Shown here one piece after another: positions 19,303 to 25,203 of a stretch of DNA of 33,156 nucleotides. The stretch covers positions 1 through 33,156 of the forward strand of contig SVRH01000008.1 in NCBI GenBank assembly GCA_015064925.1, given 5' to 3'. Numbering within the stretch: the stretch's first letter is position 1; each line of letters starts with the position of its first letter. The stretch is from Oscillospiraceae bacterium. Lineage in GTDB: Bacteria > Bacillota > Clostridia > Oscillospirales > CAG-272. A program made the translations under genes and the position numbers. The notes below the pieces were generated by a model, which made no database searches, was not told where the DNA came from, and saw only the letters and a program-made list of their open reading frames with translations.

Positions 19303-20835
19303 TTAATCCTCCGTATTCGTCAGTGACGAGAAATATGCATCCAGTATTGCTTGTAATGCTTCCGGTATCTTTCCTTCCTTGCATGCGGCGAGATAATCGG
19401 CATAGTAGGTGGCAAAGACCTTACCGTAGGAAACGCTGCCCGAGAAGGGATCGTAGATGCCCTCGGTCATGCCGGGTACGCTTTCGCCGTCACCGCCGTC
19501 GCCGCTACCGCCCTTATCGTCCTCTCCGGTTCCTTCACCTTCGCCTTTTCCATCTTCTCCCTCTCCGGGAACCTTTCCGGGCTTATCGCCGCCGGGCTGC
19601 TCGCCCTCGCCTTCACCGGGCTGCTCGCCCTCACCCTCACCGGGTTGTTCGCCCTCTTGACCCTCTTGACCTTCTCCTTCTTCGCCTTCGCCCTCTTGCT
19701 TTTCGCCATCCTTGTTACCAAGGATCTCTTCCTTGGCGTTGTCCATGATCTCTTCCATTTTGTCTTTTTCTTCTTCGATCTTCGCCTGCTTTTCCAGTGC
19801 TTTGTTGATCGCCTCTTCGGCTGCATCAAACACCGCACGCAGCTCATCGGCATAGGACGCGCTCTTGGAGTCAAGTCCCTTCAAGCCCTCGGAGAAATCG
19901 GCAAACGCTCGGTACAGCTCATCGGTTTCGGCAACTCCGCAATCCCGCAGCACTCTGTCTATGACCCTTGACAGATCCTCCACGTGATAGGGATCTATCA
20001 GCGCTTTTTTCTCCAGAACGTCCAGCGCGGCGGTCACTCCCTTGGGATTTCCTTTGCAGACTGCCACACCAAGGGGCTTGGTCAGCGTATATTTCTTCAG
20101 TTCTTCACCGATGGCATTGCGAGTCAGCTCCTGTTCAAGCCGCTCCTTAATCTCTTCCTTGGCATCCTCGATCTTACCCGCCTGCTCCAGCTCGCTGTCG
20201 GTCTTGTTCAGATCCTCCTCCAGCTTGTCTATGATCTCGTCGATTTCTTCCTTGAGATCATCCTCCAGCAACGAATTCTTGATCTCCTCGCGCATATTCT
20301 CGATCAGATCCTTGATGATCTCGGACTGCTCCTTGTCCATCACGATCTCCTTTTCGGCAGAGATCTCAAACAGATCGTGGGGCAAAAACAGCATGGTCAG
20401 TGCAAGACAAACAGTGACCGTACTGAGAATGCTCTCGCGTCGGAACGAACGCAGCTTCATCTGCTTGGGACTGCTTCTTTCAATATGCAAAACCGCATCC
20501 TCTCTTTGCAGCTGCACCATGAATCCCGTTTGATTTTGGTATTCCAGCATGGTACCGACTCGCTCCTGCAGCCCCATTTCATCCATACGGGACGCCACGC
20601 GTCTCTTGGTCGGATAATAGAACACACCGAATACAAGTGCAAACACCGCAGCAAATGTGCAGATCCCGATCAAAACGGTCAGTAAAACAGGTGTTTTTTT
20701 AACCAGAATATGATGCACAAGGGATGTAACAAATACCGCGGCTCCGCTTGCCATCAAGGCAAACAGAAACGACTTCAGGATTCCTTCCCACAGTAGTTTT
20801 ATCTTATACGTACGAAACAGTTTATCAATATTCAT
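19303..20835 (-). CDS. Membrane-anchored coiled-coil protein with acidic G/E/Q-rich C-terminal region (first gene of the MoxR/VWA operon)
   Basis: Two N-terminal TM segments, a coiled-coil rich in E/K/D, then GEGEGEQPGEGEGEQPGEGEGEQPGGDKPG. Start behind AAAGGAG; -10-like TATAAT at 20851-20856 (complement). Confidence 0.75.
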   Translation of the reverse strand: MNIDKLFRTYKIKLLWEGILKSFLFALMASGAAVFVTSLVHHILVKKTPVLLTVLIGICTFAAVFALVFGVFYYPTKRRVASRMDEMGLQERVGTMLEYQNQTGFMVQLQREDAVLHIERSSPKQMKLRSFRRESILSTVTVCLALTMLFLPHDLFEISAEKEIVMDKEQSEIIKDLIENMREEIKNSLLEDDLKEEIDEIIDKLEEDLNKTDSELEQAGKIEDAKEEIKERLEQELTRNAIGEELKKYTLTKPLGVAVCKGNPKGVTAALDVLEKKALIDPYHVEDLSRVIDRVLRDCGVAETDELYRAFADFSEGLKGLDSKSASYADELRAVFDAAEEAINKALEKQAKIEEEKDKMEEIMDNAKEEILGNKDGEKQEGEGEEGEGQEGQEGEQPGEGEGEQPGEGEGEQPGGDKPGKVPGEGEDGKGEGEGTGEDDKGGSGDGGDGESVPGMTEGIYDPFSGSVSYGKVFATYYADYLAACKEGKIPEALQAILDAYFSSLTNTED

Positions 20836-20890
20836 AGCCCGCTCCTTTACATTATATCGATCTTACACGAGTCCAAGCTAATTTTAGCAC

Positions 20891-20927
20891 AAAACAGGTG
20901 TTTTGTCTATAACAAAACACCTGTTTT
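20891..20927. terminator. Hairpin terminator downstream of the VanX-like gene
   Basis: AAAACAGGTGTTTTG-TCTATAA-CAAAACACCTGTTTT. Confidence 0.75.
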
Positions 20928-20946
20928 TCAAAAATATATCTACTAC

Positions 20947-21954
20947 TTACGATACCTTTTCTATATAGCTATGCAGTACATACCCTCGTTTCCCACCATA
21001 GTCAGCGTATACAAAATCTCCGCAGATGGCCATTGCCCACAAATGTGCCCCCTTCGGTATTCTTTGTATCACCTCGGATGCCGTGCTGGTCTCTTTTCGC
21101 AAGCTGATATATTCGTTGCAATCGGCATAGTACCACTCTTCTTTGATGGGTGTGAACGTATGCTCCACCGCATACGACGTGGTATCGGTAAAATGCCACC
21201 ATTCCCCGCTATACGGCCGAAAACCGTATTTTTTCATGATCTCTTCCAGCATGACCGCATTTTGCGCAGCCTCGGCACTGCAATCGCTGTAATCTCTGTC
21301 TGCCAGCTTTGAAAAATCATCAAAATCAGTGGGCATTGTCACTTCGTTGCCCAAAGCATCCACCAACGTAATATCTACCGTATTGCCGCGGCTGTGAGAG
21401 CTGAAGCCCTTGTTCGGATCGGAAACATAGGTTGGGTCGGGACAGATATCCCATAACTTCCACTGCGCCGAGGGTGGACGAAAGCCGTCCCACACCTTAA
21501 GATACAGTTCCTGTTCGGCAAGCTCTGCTTGCACCTGTATCAGTTTTTTAACCGTTCCGTACCGAAGCCACAACGTGTCGGAGACGTAGATCACCTTGCC
21601 GGTAAAATTATTTTCGGTGCCATATCGCAAATCCACCACCAGATCCGGAATATAATCTGACACCTTTACAAATGAATCCTCTGTGGGCTCCGGTTCGGGT
21701 TCCGGTTCCGGTTCGGGCTCAGGCTCGGGCTCAGGCTCAGGTTCGGGTTCCGGCTCAGGCTCGGGCTTCGGTTCGGGTTCAGGCTCGGGCTCAGGCTTAG
21801 GCACGGGGGTGGGTTTCGATTCCGGCTTGGTTACAGAAGCTTCATCCTTGTCCGTGCCACCGGGTTCGGAATGCTCTTCCGATGCAGCGCTGCACGAAAA
21901 CAGCACACAAACAATCATCAAAAGACAAATATAGCCGAGTATTCTTTTCATCAT
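20947..21954 (-). CDS. D-alanyl-D-alanine dipeptidase (VanX-like) lipoprotein with PE-repeat linker and C-terminal SH3-like domain
   Basis: Lipobox-like [48 protein letters not shown] and GEWWHFTDT are VanX zinc-peptidase motifs; C-terminal [27 protein letters not shown] is SH3-like. Start behind AGAAGG. Confidence 0.9.
   Translation of the reverse strand: MMKRILGYICLLMIVCVLFSCSAASEEHSEPGGTDKDEASVTKPESKPTPVPKPEPEPEPEPKPEPEPEPEPEPEPEPEPEPEPEPEPEPTEDSFVKVSDYIPDLVVDLRYGTENNFTGKVIYVSDTLWLRYGTVKKLIQVQAELAEQELYLKVWDGFRPPSAQWKLWDICPDPTYVSDPNKGFSSHSRGNTVDITLVDALGNEVTMPTDFDDFSKLADRDYSDCSAEAAQNAVMLEEIMKKYGFRPYSGEWWHFTDTTSYAVEHTFTPIKEEWYYADCNEYISLRKETSTASEVIQRIPKGAHLWAMAICGDFVYADYGGKRGYVLHSYIEKVS
21687..21804. 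repeat. Degenerate hexanucleotide (GGNTCN) tandem repeat encoding the Pro-Glu linker
   Basis: Runs of GGTTCG/GGTTCC/GGCTCA/GGCTCG on the + strand; reads as (PE)n on the minus-strand CDS. Confidence 0.9.
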
Positions 21955-21970
21955 AGCCTTCTTTTCGGTC

Positions 21971-21996
21971 AAAAAACGACCCTAAGGTCGTTTTTT
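21971..21996. terminator. Rho-independent terminator of the SDR gene
   Basis: AAAAAACGACC-CTAA-GGTCGTTTTTT. Confidence 0.85.
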
Positions 21997-22005
21997 GTTT
22001 GCGGA

Positions 22006-22806
22006 TCACGGACGCAGACCCATGCCGCCTTCCAGCGTCAAGGTCTCGCCGTTCATATACTTGAAGTCGGGGGATGCCAGCTGCACACAAACCCTTCCGA
22101 TCTCGGTCTCGGCATCGCCGTAATGCCCTGCGGGAGGCATTTTTACGTTGGCGGCAAAGGCCTCGGGGAAGGCTTCCTTGAATCTCTCCAGTTGGGCAGT
22201 CCAAGCAAGGGGACAAATGACGTTTGTATTGATGCCGTCCTTTGCCCACTCGGTGGCAGCCACGCGGGAAAGGCCGCGAATGCCCTCCTTGGCAGCCGCA
22301 TAGGCGCACTGACCGTAATTGCCGAAAAGTCCTGCGCCCGAGGCAAAGTTGATGACGCTGCCCTTACTTTCCTTCAGATAGGGATAGCACGCCTTCATAT
22401 AGTAGAATGCAGCGTACACGCCCGAATACATCGCCAGATTGAACTGATCGGTGGTGTGGTCCTGAATGGTAACCCCGGAGGCGGATGCCTGCGCGTTGTT
22501 GATCAGCACGTCGATCCTGCCGAACGTTTCAATTGTTTTCGCCACTACCGCCTTGGCTGTGGCTTCGTTGTCCTTGCCTGCGGCAATATCCGCCGCCATA
22601 ATGAGCACCGTAATGCCGTACTGCTTTTCCAGCGCTTCCTTTGCCTTTTCCAGCTTTTCCATATTGCGTCCGGTGATCACCAGATTCGCACCCTCCTTGG
22701 CATATGCCGTAGCAATGCCGTAGCCGATGGAGCCGCATCTGCCGTCCGACAAAACGGAGTATCCCGCTCCCGTAATGATTGCTGTCTTACCTTTCAAAAA
22801 ACTCAC
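22006..22806 (-). CDS. Short-chain dehydrogenase/reductase (SDR)
   Basis: GTG start behind GAAGGTGG. Rossmann TGAGYSVLSDGRCGSIGYGIA, DVLINNAQAS, INFASGAG and catalytic YAAAK. Confidence 0.9.
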   Translation of the reverse strand: MSFLKGKTAIITGAGYSVLSDGRCGSIGYGIATAYAKEGANLVITGRNMEKLEKAKEALEKQYGITVLIMAADIAAGKDNEATAKAVVAKTIETFGRIDVLINNAQASASGVTIQDHTTDQFNLAMYSGVYAAFYYMKACYPYLKESKGSVINFASGAGLFGNYGQCAYAAAKEGIRGLSRVAATEWAKDGINTNVICPLAWTAQLERFKEAFPEAFAANVKMPPAGHYGDAETEIGRVCVQLASPDFKYMNGETLTLEGGMGLRP

Positions 22807-22837
22807 AAAGCCACCTTCTTTCGTTATTTATAGACCC

Positions 22838-22866
22838 ATTGTAACAAATTTTACCCGTTTTGTCAA
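22838..22866 (-). promoter_or_regulatory. Sigma-A-type promoter of the SDR gene
   Basis: Minus strand TTGACA - 17 nt - TACAAT. Confidence 0.75.
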
Positions 22867-22888
22867 TCGGGTATACACCGCAGAACAG

Positions 22889-22917
22889 AAAAAAAGCACT
22901 TACAAAAGTGCTTTTTT
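22889..22917. terminator. Terminator of the 22980-23396 gene
   Basis: AAAAAAGCACTT-ACA-AAAGTGCTTTTTT. Confidence 0.8.
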
Positions 22918-22979
22918 CTGCCTTAAACGTGATAAAAGGTGTCTGAATAGAGGTAAAAACGAACAAAAGGTGTCCGCAC

Positions 22980-23396
22980 TTAATCGTATTTCTCGATAGT
23001 CCCTCCGTAATACGTTTCAAACAGTTTGACTACTTTCTTGTTTTTTGGAATACACGCTTTTTCCCATAAAGGAAATCTTGTTTTGAAATAAGCAATTTGG
23101 TACTCTCTCCACCAAGGTAGCACTCCGCTTTTTGAGTGATGATCTTCTACATACTTTAGTTTGCTCCAAGCGACTCTTTTTCTTATAAAACCAAATAGAT
23201 AATATACAGTAACTCCTTGCGTATTTATTACACAGCAAATAGGAAAAGCGATCGCGTACCCAAGAAACAAGAAGCAGCCAAGAACGATTATAGGGATGGA
23301 AACTACTTCATCTATAGTCCATACTCCCAAAGCGATTAATATAGAAAAAATGAGAAGAAAAAAGATACATCGATTGTTAATGACAAAATTTCTCAT
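22980..23396 (-). CDS. Small membrane protein with two N-terminal TM segments and a PH-like soluble tail (uncharacterised)
   Basis: 138 aa; hydrophobic N-terminus then GVTVYYLFGFIRKRVAWSKLKYVEDH; RBS AAAGGCGGTGA. Confidence 0.65.
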   Translation of the reverse strand: MRNFVINNRCIFFLLIFSILIALGVWTIDEVVSIPIIVLGCFLFLGYAIAFPICCVINTQGVTVYYLFGFIRKRVAWSKLKYVEDHHSKSGVLPWWREYQIAYFKTRFPLWEKACIPKNKKVVKLFETYYGGTIEKYD

Positions 23397-23419
23397 TATA
23401 TCACCGCCTTTCTACTGTT

Positions 23420-23448
23420 ATTATATCATAATTTAGATAGCTTTTCAA
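23420..23448 (-). promoter_or_regulatory. Promoter of the 22980-23396 gene, abutting the hairpin repeat
   Basis: Minus strand TTGAAA - 17 nt - TATAAT; the repeat starts at 23449. Confidence 0.7.
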
Positions 23449-23594
23449 GTGAAATATTCGGCTTACGCCGAATGTGAAATAATTCACTTCGTAAATTGTG
23501 AAATATTGCTCCTTTGTCGCAATGTGAAATGAAATTTGCTCACATTCGCGAAGCGAATATTTCACAGCGAAGCGATTTCACTTGCCTGCAAGTG
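23449..23594. repeat. Multi-hairpin GTGAAAT/ATTTCAC repeat, copy A
   Basis: GTGAAAT-ATTCGGCTTACGCCGAAT-GTGAAAT-AATTCACTTCGTAAATT-GTGAAAT-ATTGC..GCAAT-GTGAAAT...CACATTCGCGAAGCGAATATTTCAC-AGCGAAGCGATTTCAC-TTGCCTGCAA. Confidence 0.9.
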
Positions 23595-23653
23595 CTTTTT
23601 TCTGCCTTAAACGGGCAAAAAGGTCAAAAATCGAGGTAAAAGCGAAGAAAAGG

Positions 23654-24469
23654 TCAACTTTTTTCTGTGCAATATTGTTTTGCAAACTCTTTCACAACAG
23701 ATTTTATTGAAAAATCAATTCTACTATCACAAAAACGTTTGATATGCTCAGGAATCTCTTTGTAATAAGCTTCTGCAATACCGCCGGCTATGCACGCTTG
23801 TGTATCTGCATCACCGCCAAGAGAGATTGCATTTCTGATTGCGCTTTCATAATCTGTCGATTCTAAAAATGCAATAATAGCAGGTGGAACGCTATACGAT
23901 GTACGGCTGTCAAAGACGTGCGTTTCTTTTATGGAGGAAAGTGGCGTTGAGAGCTTGTATTTGAACGTTTTTTCCAAATACGCTTTAATTTGCTCTTTAT
24001 CCGCGCCGCTTCGTGCCAAAAAGATTGATGCAGCAACCGCTCTCGCTCCGACGATTGCCTCGCGGTGATTGTGGGTAGAAAGACAGCTTGCTTTCGCTTG
24101 CAAGAGAGTTTGTTCTAACGAATCATACGCATATCCGATTGGGATAACGCGCATAGAGGCACCGTTTGCATAACTGTGTTTGTTTCTTGCATACGGATCT
24201 TTCGCCCAAGCAACAAACATATTACCAAACCCTGCATATGGGTGATACGAATAATATTGACGGTATTGTGAGGCGTATTCTTTTGCGCGAGCGCGAAGAG
24301 CCCATTTGGAGATTTCGGTTGGATTATTGAGAATTGCCTTGCAGACTGCCGCGATCAATACGCTATCATCTGTAAAAAAGCTGTCTTTGTTAAATTCAAA
24401 ATTGTAATCCTTTGTACAATGAACCTCATAATACGAACCGATTATATCTCCGTATATTGCCCCAAACAT
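23654..24469 (-). CDS. ADP-ribosylglycohydrolase (DraG-like) family protein
   Basis: MFGAIYGDIIGSYYE; TDDSVLIAAV; GFGNMFVAWA; ISLGGDADTQACIAGGIAEAYY. Confidence 0.9.
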   Translation of the reverse strand: MFGAIYGDIIGSYYEVHCTKDYNFEFNKDSFFTDDSVLIAAVCKAILNNPTEISKWALRARAKEYASQYRQYYSYHPYAGFGNMFVAWAKDPYARNKHSYANGASMRVIPIGYAYDSLEQTLLQAKASCLSTHNHREAIVGARAVAASIFLARSGADKEQIKAYLEKTFKYKLSTPLSSIKETHVFDSRTSYSVPPAIIAFLESTDYESAIRNAISLGGDADTQACIAGGIAEAYYKEIPEHIKRFCDSRIDFSIKSVVKEFAKQYCTEKS

Positions 24470-24492
24470 TGCCTCACCGCCTTTCTGTGTTT

Positions 24493-24521
24493 ATTATACC
24501 ACACTTTTGTAAACAAATCAA
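24493..24521 (-). promoter_or_regulatory. Promoter of the 23654-24469 gene
   Basis: Minus strand TTGATT - 17 nt - TATAAT; then AACACAGAAAGGCGGTGAGGCA-ATG. Confidence 0.65.
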
Positions 24522-24569
24522 GGCGCAAGCCTTGTATATCATCCGCAACTTGTTGCGGTGAGTTTTTTA

Positions 24570-24740
24570 GTGAAATATTCGGCTTACGCCGAATATGAAA
24601 TAATTTCCTTGCGGAAATTGTGAAATATCTCCCTTTGGTCGATGTGAAATGAAATTTGCCCACATTCGCGTCAGCGAATATTTCACGTTTGCGGAGCAAA
24701 TATTTCACAGCGAAGCTATTTCACTTGCCCGTAAGGGCAA
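24570..24740. repeat. Multi-hairpin GTGAAAT/ATTTCAC repeat, copy B (one extra hairpin unit)
   Basis: Same module order as copy A plus an inserted GTTTGCGGAGCAAATATTTCAC unit; ends in TTGCCC-GTAA-GGGCAA. Confidence 0.9.
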
Positions 24741-24749
24741 ATTTCGTTG

Positions 24750-24781
24750 AAAAAAGCACTTGCTTTGGCAAGTGCTTTTTT
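24750..24781. terminator. Terminator downstream of the tRNA pair
   Basis: AAAAAAGCACTTGC-TTTG-GCAAGTGCTTTTTT. Confidence 0.85.
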
Positions 24782-24782
24782 C

Positions 24783-24867
24783 TGGTGGGGGATGGTGGAT
24801 TCGGACCACCGAAGTCAGTGACAACAGATTTACAGTCTGCCCCCTTTGGCCGCTCGGGAAATCCCCC
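24783..24867 (-). tRNA. tRNA-Tyr (GTA), CCA encoded
   Basis: GGGGGAT...CAGACTGTAAATCTG...long variable arm...GGTCCGAATCCACC ATCCCCCACCA; anticodon loop CTGTAAA. Confidence 0.95.
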
Positions 24868-24871
24868 ATTA

Positions 24872-24946
24872 TGGAGCTGGTGATCGGAGTCGAACCAACA
24901 ACCTGCTGATTACAAATCAGCTGCTCTGCCATTGAGCCACACCAGC
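24872..24946 (-). tRNA. tRNA-Thr (TGT), CCA encoded
   Basis: GCTGGTGTGGCTCAATGGCAGAGCAGCTGATTTGTAATCAGCAGGTTGTTGGTTCGACTCCGATCACCAGCTCCA; anticodon loop TTTGTAA. Confidence 0.95.
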
Positions 24947-24987
24947 GTCTTTTTGTGTTTCGACATCGCTTCTCAGCGACGAGAGTT

Positions 24988-25016
24988 ATTATAGCACGGC
25001 GCTCTGCGTTTGTCAA
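24988..25016 (-). promoter_or_regulatory. Promoter of the tRNA pair
   Basis: Minus strand TTGACA - 17 nt - TATAAT. Confidence 0.8.
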
Positions 25017-25137
25017 TACTTTTTTGAAAGTTTTTCAAAAAGTTTTTTACTCTCTTCCCTTTTTCGCAGAGGTGTTTTTTGTCGCAAAAGCAAGATCGTA
25101 ACCATCTAAAAAAATACGCAAAAATTTGTTAATAATA

Positions 25138-25166
25138 TTGCAAATAGAACGCAATGGGTGTATAAT
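25138..25166 (+). promoter_or_regulatory. Promoter of the branching enzyme gene
   Basis: TTGCAA - 17 nt - TATAAT. Confidence 0.65.
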
Positions 25167-25203
25167 AACAGTATAAATCAAACAATTGAACGGGGAGGGC
25201 ACT

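Noticed and set aside
20891-20927. Hairpin considered as a 5' leader regulator of the MoxR operon
   Set aside because: It lies upstream of the likely -10 (20851-20856) for that operon and is better explained as the VanX gene terminator.
22006-22806. Insertion in the SDR glycine-rich motif (TGAGYSVLSDGRCGSIGYGIA) as a novel cofactor site
   Set aside because: Extended glycine-rich loops occur in known SDR/enoyl-reductase-like subgroups, and the rest of the catalytic set is normal.
23449-24740. Possible CRISPR array (regularly spaced GTGAAAT units)
   Set aside because: Units are very short, alternate with their own reverse complement, and the intervening sequences are hairpins conserved between copies rather than unique spacers. 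No cas genes are visible.
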